Shown here piece after piece: positions 14,771-22,061 of a stretch of 34,374 bases of DNA; position 1 is the stretch's first letter; every line of letters begins with the position of its first letter. The notes below the pieces were generated by a model. The model did not search any database, was not told where the DNA came from, and worked only from the letters and a program-made list of their open reading frames with translations. A program made the position numbers and the translations under genes. The DNA is taken from the NCBI GenBank assembly GCA_902776975.1, contig CACYSI010000012.1:1-34374 (forward strand), in the 5' to 3' direction. This stretch comes from an uncultured Ruminococcus sp. (GTDB taxonomy: Bacteria; Bacillota; Clostridia; Oscillospirales; Acutalibacteraceae).

Positions 14771-15997
14771 TCAATACTTCTCGTTGAGCAGCTTGATACC
14801 GTCGATCCTGAGATCGAAGTAAGGAGCGGAGCGATACTCGGACTCGTGGAAGTAACCGTCAGCGATTACTTCGGTGTCGGGAGTATAGTCAGCGTCTGTA
14901 TCAACGTCAGCCTTGTAAGAATCGAGCTTCTTGCCGTCTACTGTGAAAGAAGCAGTGTCGAATACATGGATAGAACCATCCTCGAGACCCTTCTTGACCT
15001 CAGCGATCTTGTCGGCTGTGCCGGGAGCGGCAGCCTTATCGTTGACCTCTGTCAGAGCGACAGACTGAGTAGCCAGGGTGCCTGTCCAGTCAGCGTCGAT
15101 CTTCTCGCCGTTCATAGCAGCCTTGATAGCGAGCTCCATGTAGGGAGTCCAGTCGATACGAGAGGATACGATGAAGGTGTTGGGGCAGGAAGAGAGTGTA
15201 GAACCGTTGTAAGATACATCGGGGATGCCTGCGTCCTCACAAGCTGTGGGAGCGCCCATGGAGTCGGCGTGCTGAGAGAGCAGTACGCACTTGTTGTTGA
15301 TCAGAGTTGTAGCAGCCTCTTTCTCTAAGGTCTCATCGTACCATGAACCTGTGAACTGTACCTCCATGGTAGCGCTGGGGCAGATAGAGCGGGCGCCGAG
15401 GAAGAAGGATGTGTAACCGGATACGACCTCTGCGTAGGTGTAAGCGCCTACATAGCCGATCTTAGCCTCTTCAGCCTTGATCTTGCCCTCTTCGATCATC
15501 TGGTTGAGCTTCATACCCGCGGCAACGCCGGCAAGGTAACGACCCTCATAGATGGACGCGAAAGCGTTGTGATAGTTATCGAGCTTCTCTGTGTGTGCCT
15601 TAGTACCTGTAGCATGGCAGAACTGGACCTTGGGGAACTCCTTGGCAGCAGCGATCATGAAGTCCTCGTGACCGAAGGAATCCGCGAATACTAAGCCGCA
15701 GCCCTGATCGGCGAGGTCAAGAGCAGCGTCCTTACACTCGTTGGACTCGGGGACGTTGGTCTTGATGATGCACTCTACGCCGAGGTTCTCGCAAGCGGCC
15801 TTGGCAGCGTTGATGAAGTTGAGGTCATAGGTGGAGTTTTCATCATGCAGGAAGATGAAGCCCGCCTTGAAGTCAGTCTTAGCAGCCTTGGTCTCATCGG
15901 CAGTAGCCTTGCTTGTGTTGGCATTGTTGCCGCCGCAGGCAGCGAGAGCGCCGCATACGAACACTACAGCAAGCAATACAGCAATAATTCTTTTCAT
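14771..15997 (-). CDS. BMP-family nucleoside-binding lipoprotein
   Basis: The extracellular binding component of the ABC importer. The signal peptide MKRIIAVLLAVVFVCGALAAC ends in a lipobox (LAAC) with Cys21 as the lipidated residue, followed by a low-complexity GGNNANTSKAT linker. The mature part has BMP-family features: GFIFLHDENSTYDLNF, FADSFGHEDFMIAAAKEFP, EGRYLAGVAAGMKLNQMI, IGYVGAYTYAEVVSGYTSFFLGAR, VLLSQHADSMGAPTACEDAG and SSRIDWTPYME. At 408 residues it is slightly longer than typical (about 350). It is preceded by AGGAGG, a hairpin leader and a good promoter. The neighbouring guanine deaminase and xpt make a purine nucleoside or base the most likely ligand, an inference from context. 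Confidence 0.92.
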   Translation of the reverse strand: MKRIIAVLLAVVFVCGALAACGGNNANTSKATADETKAAKTDFKAGFIFLHDENSTYDLNFINAAKAACENLGVECIIKTNVPESNECKDAALDLADQGCGLVFADSFGHEDFMIAAAKEFPKVQFCHATGTKAHTEKLDNYHNAFASIYEGRYLAGVAAGMKLNQMIEEGKIKAEEAKIGYVGAYTYAEVVSGYTSFFLGARSICPSATMEVQFTGSWYDETLEKEAATTLINNKCVLLSQHADSMGAPTACEDAGIPDVSYNGSTLSSCPNTFIVSSRIDWTPYMELAIKAAMNGEKIDADWTGTLATQSVALTEVNDKAAAPGTADKIAEVKKGLEDGSIHVFDTASFTVDGKKLDSYKADVDTDADYTPDTEVIADGYFHESEYRSAPYFDLRIDGIKLLNEKY

Positions 15998-16025
15998 TTC
16001 TTTTCCTCCTAATTAACAATTAATC

Positions 16026-16063
16026 AGACTTAGCGCCGCCTGTTACGGCTTGCGCTACAAGTC
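16026..16063 (-). promoter_or_regulatory. Stable hairpin at the 5' end of the binding-protein leader
   Basis: On the minus strand, GACTTGTAGCGC pairs with GCGCTAAGTC through a two-base bulge, with inner GCC/GGC around GTAACA. It starts a few bases after the predicted transcript start and ends about 28 bases before the ATG. It does not match the purine riboswitch consensus. It may stabilise the mRNA or bind a regulator. Confidence 0.5.
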
Positions 16064-16064
16064 A

Positions 16065-16093
16065 ATTATACATAATGAAGCAGAAATTGGCAA
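16065..16093 (-). promoter_or_regulatory. Promoter of the nucleoside transporter operon
   Basis: TTGCCA (16093-16088) and TATAAT (16070-16065) on the minus strand with exactly 17 bases between. Further upstream (16094-16250) is AT-rich DNA with no gene or recognisable riboswitch. Confidence 0.8.
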
Positions 16094-16250
16094 CTGAAAA
16101 AAATGTCAAAAAGTCAGCGTCAAACAGCGGCTTTTTTATAATATATTACAAAGAATCACATCATAAAATGCGATAAACGGGTTTATTATTCCTTATAGGC
16201 AATTTAGCAGGAATTATTGCATATTCCCGACCGTAGGTGTATAATGGTAG

Positions 16251-16770
16251 TTGATAGTTAGTAGTTAGTAGTTAGTAGTTAGTAGTTAGTAGTTGGTAGT
16301 TGGTAGTTGGCGGTTGGCAGTTGGAGGCTGACGGTTGACAGTTGACTGTTACAAGAGCCTTCCCCTCGGGGGGAGGTGGCTCGGCTTTGCCGAGTCGGAT
16401 GAGGCAGAAGCCTGTCCGATATATAAATCAACGGGATGAGGCAGGTGCGTTTACACCTCATCCGTCACCGCCTCAGTCGGCGGCGACACCTTCCCCTCAA
16501 GGGGAAGGCTCTTTTGCAGCTTTGCGACACCTCCCCTTAGGGGAGATCACACCAAGGGGAAGGCTCTTTTCTGCTGCTGACACGTTTAGGCGGGTCAGGC
16601 GGGCGGGTCAAGACCCGCCCCTACAATAGGTGCAGCTACGTTTAGCGTTTCCCATAATTCCTAATTCCTCATTCCTAACTCCTAACTACCAGAAACTCCT
16701 AACTCCACACTTCTAACGCCTCACTAAACTAACTCCTAATTCCTCATTCCTAATTCCTAATTCCTAATTA
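16251..16770. repeat. Long composite repeat block upstream of guanine deaminase
   Basis: It begins with about ten tandem GTTAGTA/GTTGGTA 7-mers (16251-16345) and ends with an inverted CTAATTCCT-type array (about 16655-16768). Inside is a GATGAGG-type element (about 16355-16512) like the one at 10459-10673, a further AAGGGGAAGGCTC copy, and a perfect hairpin GGGCGGGTC-AA-GACCCGCCC (16601-16620). This fills the gene-free stretch between the transporter promoter and guaD. Confidence 0.85.
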
Positions 16771-16784
16771 TAAAGAGGTTCCCC

Positions 16785-18071
16785 ATGTCAGACTTCATCA
16801 TCAAGGGCGATATCTGCTATACCGCCGACAAGAATACTCTGATCACAAGACCCGACAGCTATGTCGTATGCAAAGACGGCTTAAGCGTGGGCGTATACGA
16901 TACTATCCCCGAAAGATACGCGACTCTGCCCGTACACGACCGCGGCGGTATGCTTGTCATGCCCGGCATGGCGGATCTGCATATACACGCGCCCCAGTAC
17001 GCCTACAGAGGTCTGGGCATGGATATGGAGCTGCTCGACTGGCTCAACGCCTATGCCTTCCCCGAAGAGGCTAAGTACGCCGATATGAGCTATGCCGACA
17101 GGGCGTATACCATCTTTGCCGAGGCGGTAAAGAAGAGCGCCACCACTCGCCTCGCGGTATTCGGCACCCTGCACAGGGAGGCTACCGTGCTGCTGATGGA
17201 TAAGCTCGAAGCTACGGGAGTCGTCAGCTATGTGGGTAAGGTCAATATGGACCGCAACTCACCCGACGACCTCAGAGAAGAATCGGCGGCAGCATCCGCT
17301 GAGGATACGGAACGCTTCATACTCGAGACAAGAGATAAATACAAGAACACTTATCCCATAATAACCCCTCGCTTCATCCCCTCGTGCAGCGACGAGCTCA
17401 TGAAGAGCTTAGGCGAATTAAGCAAAAAATATGACGCCCGCGTCCAGTCGCATCTGAGCGAGAACCCCTCTGAGGTAGAGTGGGTGCGGGAGCTGTGCCC
17501 CCTTGCCGAGAACTACGGCGCCGCGTATGACGGCTTCGGTATGTTCGGCAGTCAGGGTAAAACAATAATGGCGCACTGTGTATACTCCGACGACAGAGAG
17601 ATAGCCCTAATGAAGAACAGAGGCGTGTACATCGCCCACTGTCCCGCCTCAAACATGAACGTAGCCTCGGGCGTGGCTCCCGTGCGAAAATATCTCGACA
17701 TGGATATGCGTATCGGTCTCGGCTCGGATGTAGCGGGAGGTCACAGCGAGAGCGTCTTCACCGCCATGGTGGACGCCCTGCAGTCGAGCCGCCTGTACTG
17801 GAGGCTGGTGGACAGCAGCCTTAAGCCGCTGAGCGTGACAGAGGTCTTTTACATGGCGACCAAGGGCGGCGGCAGCTTCTTCGGCAAGGTCGGCTCCTTT
17901 GAAGAGGGCTATGAGTTTGACGCGGTAGTCATAGACGACAGCCTGCTGCCACATCCCCAGCCGCTTAGCCTGAGCGAAAGGCTCGAGAGGGCGATATACC
18001 TCGGCGGAGATATCAAGGCTCTCAGAGCAAAATACTGTCGCGGCAGAGAGGTGTTCTCATCAGAGAGCTGA
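16785..18071 (+). CDS. guaD: Guanine deaminase (amidohydrolase family)
   Basis: Converts guanine to xanthine and ammonia in the cytoplasm. The metal-binding start is MPGMADLHIHAPQYAYRGLGMDMELLDWL, a guanine deaminase signature and not the adenine or cytosine type. Later metal ligands are in QSHLSEN (His), TIMAHCVYSDD (His) and GLGSDVAGGHSES (Asp). AHCPASNMNVASG is conserved in the family. The 428-residue length is normal. The start follows GAGG six bases upstream. It is divergent from the nucleoside importer operon, with the repeat block between, and its product xanthine is the substrate of the xpt-encoded enzyme in the same window. I could not find a convincing promoter in the repeat-rich upstream region. 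Confidence 0.93.
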   Translation: MSDFIIKGDICYTADKNTLITRPDSYVVCKDGLSVGVYDTIPERYATLPVHDRGGMLVMPGMADLHIHAPQYAYRGLGMDMELLDWLNAYAFPEEAKYADMSYADRAYTIFAEAVKKSATTRLAVFGTLHREATVLLMDKLEATGVVSYVGKVNMDRNSPDDLREESAAASAEDTERFILETRDKYKNTYPIITPRFIPSCSDELMKSLGELSKKYDARVQSHLSENPSEVEWVRELCPLAENYGAAYDGFGMFGSQGKTIMAHCVYSDDREIALMKNRGVYIAHCPASNMNVASGVAPVRKYLDMDMRIGLGSDVAGGHSESVFTAMVDALQSSRLYWRLVDSSLKPLSVTEVFYMATKGGGSFFGKVGSFEEGYEFDAVVIDDSLLPHPQPLSLSERLERAIYLGGDIKALRAKYCRGREVFSSES

Positions 18072-18096
18072 GCCCGAAAACGGCTTGAACAGTGGC

Positions 18097-18215
18097 CCGC
18101 AACCGGTAGTTGCGGAAAAATCAGCAAATTGACAACTCGAATTGATTGCGCAACCGGGGCAACTTCGGCTATGATCAAGTCAACAGATCAGGGCGGTCAC
18201 ACAACCCGGATCGCC
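18097..18215 (+). promoter_or_regulatory. Inverted repeats in the leader of the XRE regulator gene
   Basis: CCGCAAC (18097-18103) and GTTGCGG (18109-18115) form a perfect 7-base palindrome; a half-site CGCAACCGGGGCAAC recurs at about 18149. Further on, GGGCGGTC and GATCGCCC form a stem just before the ribosome binding site. The CGCAACCGG repeats could be autoregulatory sites. The first palindrome is followed by A and not T, so it is not a normal terminator of guaD. Confidence 0.4.
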
Positions 18216-18235
18216 CCATCAGAGGAGGATGAACT

Positions 18236-19045
18236 ATGAATATCGAGACAGCTAACAGATTATATCAGTACCGTAAGAAAATGGGCATCTCGCAGGAGGA
18301 GCTCGCGTCACGAATAGGCGTATCGCGCCAGGCAGTCAGCAAGTGGGAGCGCGCCGAGGCGTCGCCCGATACCGATAACCTCATAGAGCTGAGCAAGGTA
18401 TACGGCGTCACTCTCGACGAGATGCTGCAGGGCTCAGAGGTAAGCGCTCAGTCCGAAGCGCGGACATCCGATACAAATACAGCGGATACATCCGAAAGCG
18501 GCTCTGAAAAAGCCGATGACAGCGCGCAGAACCCTGCCACCGCGGGCAACAAAGTACATATAGGCTTTGACGGAATACATGTGCACGACAAAAACGGCAC
18601 CAAGGTAGACATAGACAGGCACGGAGTCTTTGTCAACGAGAACGGCGAGCAAAAGGTCTATACCGACGAGAACGGCGCCGTACACAAGAGCGATGACATC
18701 GCGGCCGCCGAGGGAGATCACAGGCAAAAGACAAAGAGCATCTGGCTCAAGCTCCCCTATCCTCTCGTCGCTGTGGCGGCGTATATACTCTTCGGCACGC
18801 TCAACATCATGGGCGGCTGGGCTTGGGGCTGGATAGTCTTTTTGACCATTCCGCTGTACTACACGCTGGTCGAGGCGATAATCAGGCGCGATCTCAGGAT
18901 CTTCGCCTATCCCGTGCTCGCGGCGATGATATATCTGATACTCGGCGCGACTCTCGGCATATGGCATCCGGGTTGGGTGATCTTTCTGACCATCCCGATA
19001 TACTACTGGATCGCGAACGCGGTTTCTAAGGCAGCCAATGATTAA
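18236..19045 (+). CDS. Membrane-bound XRE-family transcriptional regulator
   Basis: A 269-residue protein with an N-terminal helix-turn-helix (about residues 7-60, ISQEELASRIGVSRQAVSKWER). A Ser/Thr/Glu-rich linker follows (about 67-105). The middle segment has imperfect repeats, GIHVHDKNGTKVDI and GVFVNENGEQKVYT. The C-terminal membrane part (about 168-266) is an internal duplication: WGWIVFLTIPLYY recurs as PGWVIFLTIPIYY, each preceded by a YPL/YPV hydrophobic segment. Such regulators are common in Clostridia, and the membrane part may sense envelope state. AGGAGG precedes the ATG. The target genes are unknown; acpP lies downstream but has its own promoter. Confidence 0.88.
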   Translation: MNIETANRLYQYRKKMGISQEELASRIGVSRQAVSKWERAEASPDTDNLIELSKVYGVTLDEMLQGSEVSAQSEARTSDTNTADTSESGSEKADDSAQNPATAGNKVHIGFDGIHVHDKNGTKVDIDRHGVFVNENGEQKVYTDENGAVHKSDDIAAAEGDHRQKTKSIWLKLPYPLVAVAAYILFGTLNIMGGWAWGWIVFLTIPLYYTLVEAIIRRDLRIFAYPVLAAMIYLILGATLGIWHPGWVIFLTIPIYYWIANAVSKAAND

Positions 19046-19049
19046 TTCA

Positions 19050-19185
19050 CGCCTGACGGCTGGGCACGTAACTTGCTTGTATCTTTTCCGCCATTTTGCC
19101 CAAAAATCGGCACCCATACGTCAGTATGCGAACCGATTGTTTGTCCAAACTGACGAAAAATCTACCGGTGCAATTTACGCACCCG
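19050..19185. repeat. Structured intergenic repeat with double stem
   Basis: AATCGG (19105-19110) pairs with CCGATT (19133-19138), and inside it CATAC (19115-19119) pairs with GTATG (19124-19128) around GTCA. Flanking sequence TTGCTTGTATCTTTTCCGCC resembles a repeat I recall from Ruminococcaceae intergenic regions. The stretch 19046-19324 holds no gene I can support. Confidence 0.5.
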
Positions 19186-19324
19186 AATTAATCATTGTCT
19201 ACCTAAGAAAAAATAAACTCTGTCGAAACATCCAAAATATTGTAACAAGAGTTTACTATGTCCACAAAATATTCCGTTCTTAATTCCCGGTGAGCAATAA
19301 CAGTTAAAAATTTGACATAATTAT

Positions 19325-19353
19325 TGACAAAGTCAGATATTACTAATAATATG
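19325..19353 (+). promoter_or_regulatory. Promoter of acpP
   Basis: TTGACA (19325-19330) and TAATAT (19348-19353) are 17 bases apart. A second TTGACA lies at about 19312, a near-duplicate of the -35. No clear FapR-type site was found. Confidence 0.8.
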
Positions 19354-19361
19354 GATGTGTA

Positions 19362-19437
19362 ACGCAGAGACAGTGATCTCTGCCTGCGTGAGCCGACGCC
19401 AACCGCTGCGGTCGGTCAACGCACCTTTCACCATATT
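19362..19437 (+). promoter_or_regulatory. Structured leader of acpP
   Basis: GCAGAGA and TCTCTGC pair perfectly around CAGTGA (about 19365-19384), extendable by ACGC/GCGT. A second stem, CCGAC/GTCGG, encloses an 11-16-base loop (about 19393-19419). Both lie between the promoter and the AGGAGG of acpP. I do not recognise a described RNA class. Confidence 0.5.
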
Positions 19438-19455
19438 CTGTCAGGAGGAAAAGTA

Positions 19456-19686
19456 ATGGTTTTAGAAAAGATTAAGGTCATCCTCGCAGAGCAGTTCGAT
19501 GTAGAAGAAAGCACTTTACAGAACGATACCGATCTGCAGGCGGATCTTGGCGCGGATTCTCTGGACGTTGTAGATCTGCTCATGTCTATTGAGGACGAGT
19601 TCGAGATCGAGATCCCCGACGAGGAGATCGAGAATATCCGTACAGTAGGCGATCTTGTCAGTTACATTGAGGCTAACATTAAGTAG
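19456..19686 (+). CDS. acpP: Acyl carrier protein
   Basis: Carries growing fatty acids on a 4'-phosphopantetheine arm. The 76-residue acidic protein has the modification motif GADSLDVVDL with Ser35, and the helix after it, EDEFEIEIPDEEIENIRTVGD, is typical of fatty acid synthesis ACPs. The start follows AGGAGG. It is a single-gene unit, with its own promoter, structured leader and strong terminator. No fab gene is adjacent, so its place among the cell's ACPs (housekeeping or extra copy) cannot be told from the window, but the sequence looks like the housekeeping type. Confidence 0.95.
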   Translation: MVLEKIKVILAEQFDVEESTLQNDTDLQADLGADSLDVVDLLMSIEDEFEIEIPDEEIENIRTVGDLVSYIEANIK

Positions 19687-19698
19687 CAGCATAAAAAT

Positions 19699-19729
19699 CA
19701 GGGTGGTCATCGTACCACCCTGTTTTTTT
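19699..19729 (+). terminator. Terminator of acpP
   Basis: CAGGGTGGT (19699-19707) and ACCACCCTG (19714-19722) form a perfect 9-base stem followed by seven T. Confidence 0.95.
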
Positions 19730-19866
19730 ATGCCTGTATTCTTTTGTAAGGGACTGCATTTTTTGTAGGAGAGGGTCGCGGAACACGTTTCTGACCCTCC
19801 CGTTACCTTTCTCGTAAATCCCTTTCACCGCTGACCGCTCTCAGCGAGCGCAGCGAACGACGACGA

Positions 19867-19949
19867 GACTGAGGGTTGCCGAATAACGAATAAGCTTTAT
19901 ATGTAAAAACCCTCCGCCCTGTCGGGCACCTCCCTTAGAAAAGGGAGGC
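19867..19949. repeat. Partial copy of the double-arm palindrome
   Basis: GACTGAGGGTTG, an AT-rich centre (CGAATAACGAATAAGC...), then CCCTCCGCCCTGTCGGGC and CTCCCTTAGAAAAGGGAGG, which is half of the 113-bp element plus a stub of the other arm. It ends about 12 bases from the phosphatase stop codon. The preceding DNA (19730-19866) shows no gene. Confidence 0.8.
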
Positions 19950-19960
19950 TCTAAAACGAT

Positions 19961-20419
19961 TCATTTTTCTGTGAGGATATGCTCCATCAGCGCTGAACAG
20001 CCCTCGCTTATATCCCGCCATGTCCGCTCAAAGTCGCCCGTATACCACGGGTCGGCTACGTCGCGCGGACGGTCGGTGAAGTCCGTCAGCATACGCACCT
20101 TGCCGTCGGGATCGTCGGGTATTATGCGCCTCAGGTTTCGGCGGTTGTTCGAGTCCATGAGGATGATATAGTCATAGCGGTCATAGTCTGCCGCCGTGAT
20201 CTGCACGGCTGTCTTGCCCGAGCAGGATATGCCGTGCTCAGCGAGCTTGCGGCGGGCGGGAGGATACACGGGGTTGCCGATCTCCTCGCGGCTTGTGGCG
20301 GCTGAGGCTATCTCAAAATCACGCTCCATGCCCCTGTCGAGCGCGAGCCTTTTCATCACGAACTCAGCCATAGGGCTGCGGCATATATTTCCGTGACATA
20401 CAAACAGTATCTTAGTCAT
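19961..20419 (-). CDS. Low-molecular-weight protein-tyrosine phosphatase
   Basis: A 152-residue cytoplasmic phosphatase. The active-site loop CHGNICRS starts at Cys8, with Arg14 and Ser15, and the general acid is Asp123 in the motif DPWYTGDF. This is the DPWY variant of the usual DPY motif, common in Firmicutes YfkJ-like enzymes. It starts four bases after the DUF1667 stop with only a weak ribosome binding site, so it is probably translated by coupling as the last gene of the glycerol operon. Its target (phosphotyrosine, phosphoarginine or other) is not visible; the DPWY motif argues against a specialised YwlE arginine phosphatase call. Confidence 0.9.
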   Translation of the reverse strand: MTKILFVCHGNICRSPMAEFVMKRLALDRGMERDFEIASAATSREEIGNPVYPPARRKLAEHGISCSGKTAVQITAADYDRYDYIILMDSNNRRNLRRIIPDDPDGKVRMLTDFTDRPRDVADPWYTGDFERTWRDISEGCSALMEHILTEK

Positions 20420-20423
20420 AGCT

Positions 20424-20783
20424 CTATATCGCGCTCGCGGTGGCGATAACGTCCACGCCCGTGCCGGCTACATCGTGTATAAGCGTCTCGCCTATCACTA
20501 CGGGAGCCTGAGCTGTGGCGGCGTCTATCTCGCGCATGACATCAAAGATCTTATCCTTGGGTATATCGCTCTCGGTCTTGCAGGGCACGCGCTCACTCCT
20601 GCCGCCCTCTACCCTCACGGTAGAGGTGACGATACGGGTGGGGTTGGTGACCTCCTTCTCGGCGTAGGTCTTGCCTCGCGGACAGGTATAGCCGCTGATA
20701 TCCGTGACGGTATCGCCGTCCATGGTGACAGTCAGCAGACAGCCCATAGGACAGTTGATACAGGTCAGTTCTCTTATCTCCAT
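20424..20783 (-). CDS. DUF1667 protein, predicted Fe-S electron-transfer partner of the GlpA/GlpB-like pair
   Basis: A 119-residue protein of the DUF1667 family, which usually travels with GlpA-like and GlpB-like flavoproteins. The N-terminus has Cys8, Cys11, Cys15 and Cys34 in the motif CINCPMGCLLTV...YTCPRG. This CX2CX3CXnC pattern resembles the [4Fe-4S] site at the N-terminus of molybdopterin oxidoreductases. I infer that it binds an iron-sulfur cluster and passes electrons from the flavoproteins, replacing GlpC, which is absent. AGGAGG-like sequence precedes the start, and the gap to the upstream oxidoreductase gene is 14 bases. Confidence 0.85.
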   Translation of the reverse strand: MEIRELTCINCPMGCLLTVTMDGDTVTDISGYTCPRGKTYAEKEVTNPTRIVTSTVRVEGGRSERVPCKTESDIPKDKIFDVMREIDAATAQAPVVIGETLIHDVAGTGVDVIATASAI

Positions 20784-20797
20784 AGTATCGCCTCCGA

Positions 20798-22060
20798 TTA
20801 TCTCTCTATCTTGACCGTGATCGTTTTAAGATCGGGGTACTCTTTCATCTGCTCCCTGCTCAGGATGATCTGCTCCATCTCGCCGGGGGCGATGATACGC
20901 TTTTTCTTGCGCATGACGCGCGCTTCGTCAAAGTAAACGCTGACGTAAGCGTCCTTATATACATCCCCCGCTCTGAATCTGACAGTCAGCCTGTCGTCCA
21001 TGCGGTCGATACATACGGTCGAGGGCACGGTATATCTCGCGCCGCCCCCGGCGTGTATCTCGATCTCTCTGCCGCCTTTTTCAACGGCTCCCTGAGCGTA
21101 TCTCGCGGCTGTCTGACCCGCCTTAGCCGCCTCCTCGGAGACATAGTCCACCAGATCATGGACGTGCAGGACGTTGCCGCAGGCAAAGACTCCGGGGATG
21201 CTTGTCTCAAGGCTCTCGTTGACCACGGGACCGTTCGTAATCGGACTGAGCCGCACTCCCGCAGAGGTGCTCAGCTCGTTCTCGGGGATGAGACCGCACG
21301 AGAGCAGCAGGGTGTCGCAGGTGTATCTGACCTCGGTGCCCTTGATCGGTCTGCGGTCGGCTCCGACCTCGGCTATAGTCACCGCGGTGATATGCTCCTT
21401 GCCCTCGATATCCACCACCGTGTGCGACAGCAGCAGCGGTATACCGAAGTCATCGAGGCACTGCACGATATTTCGCTTGAGTCCTCCCGAGTATGGCATC
21501 AGCTCAGCTACGCACTTGACCTTAGCTCCCTCGAGCGTCATGCGGCGCGCCATGATGAGCCCGATATCGCCCGAGCCGAGTATGACGACCTCTCTGCCGG
21601 GCATATAGCCTTCGATGTTGACGAGTCTCTGCGCCGTGCCCGCCGAGAAAATGCCCGCCGGTCTGTAGCCGGGGATATTCAGAGCCCCGCGGGGTCTCTC
21701 GCGGCAGCCCATAGCGAGTATGACCGCCTTAGCGTCTATCACGAACATACCGTCCTCACGGTTCATCGCGGTGACGGCGCGCTCGGGCGAGATATCCATG
21801 ACCATGGTGTCGAGCTTGTACTCGATGCCCATGTCGATGACCTTCTGTATAAATCTGTGGGCGTACTCGGGGCCTGTCAGCTCCTCCTTGAAGGTATGCA
21901 GACCGAAGCCGTTGTGTATGCACTGGTTGAGTATGCCGCCGAGCTGCTCGCCGCGCTCGAGGATGATGACGCTCTGCGTACCGCTCTCACGCGCGGCTAT
22001 CGCCGCCGCCAGTCCGGCGGGGCCTCCGCCGACGATAACTATATCATATGCCTTGTTCAT
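20798..22060 (-). CDS. NAD(P)/FAD-dependent oxidoreductase, GlpB-like partner
   Basis: A 420-residue flavoprotein. The FAD-binding motif IVGGGPAGLAAAIAA is at the N-terminus, EQLGGILNQCIHNGFG follows, and a second dinucleotide-binding motif VVILGSGDIGLIMARR lies mid-protein. ACGNVLHVHDLVDYVSEE is the C-terminal FAD contact. The protein resembles the small subunit found beside GlpA in Clostridia, related to NADH oxidase-like or opine-type oxidoreductases. An alternative GTG start at 22069 overlaps the upstream gene but has poor spacing; the ATG at 22060 lies one base after the upstream stop with AAAGGA before it, so I prefer it. It likely forms a complex with its two neighbours. Confidence 0.85.
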   Translation of the reverse strand: MNKAYDIVIVGGGPAGLAAAIAARESGTQSVIILERGEQLGGILNQCIHNGFGLHTFKEELTGPEYAHRFIQKVIDMGIEYKLDTMVMDISPERAVTAMNREDGMFVIDAKAVILAMGCRERPRGALNIPGYRPAGIFSAGTAQRLVNIEGYMPGREVVILGSGDIGLIMARRMTLEGAKVKCVAELMPYSGGLKRNIVQCLDDFGIPLLLSHTVVDIEGKEHITAVTIAEVGADRRPIKGTEVRYTCDTLLLSCGLIPENELSTSAGVRLSPITNGPVVNESLETSIPGVFACGNVLHVHDLVDYVSEEAAKAGQTAARYAQGAVEKGGREIEIHAGGGARYTVPSTVCIDRMDDRLTVRFRAGDVYKDAYVSVYFDEARVMRKKKRIIAPGEMEQIILSREQMKEYPDLKTITVKIER

Positions 22061-22061
22061 C

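Noticed and set aside
16251-16350. CRISPR or coding tandem repeat
   Set aside because: It is a 7-base GTTAGTA array with stop codons and no spacers; it is a border array of the composite repeats.
19362-19437. Cyclic di-GMP or other known riboswitch in the acpP leader
   Set aside because: Some ACGCA words are present, but the order of stems and the conserved bases of known aptamers do not fit.
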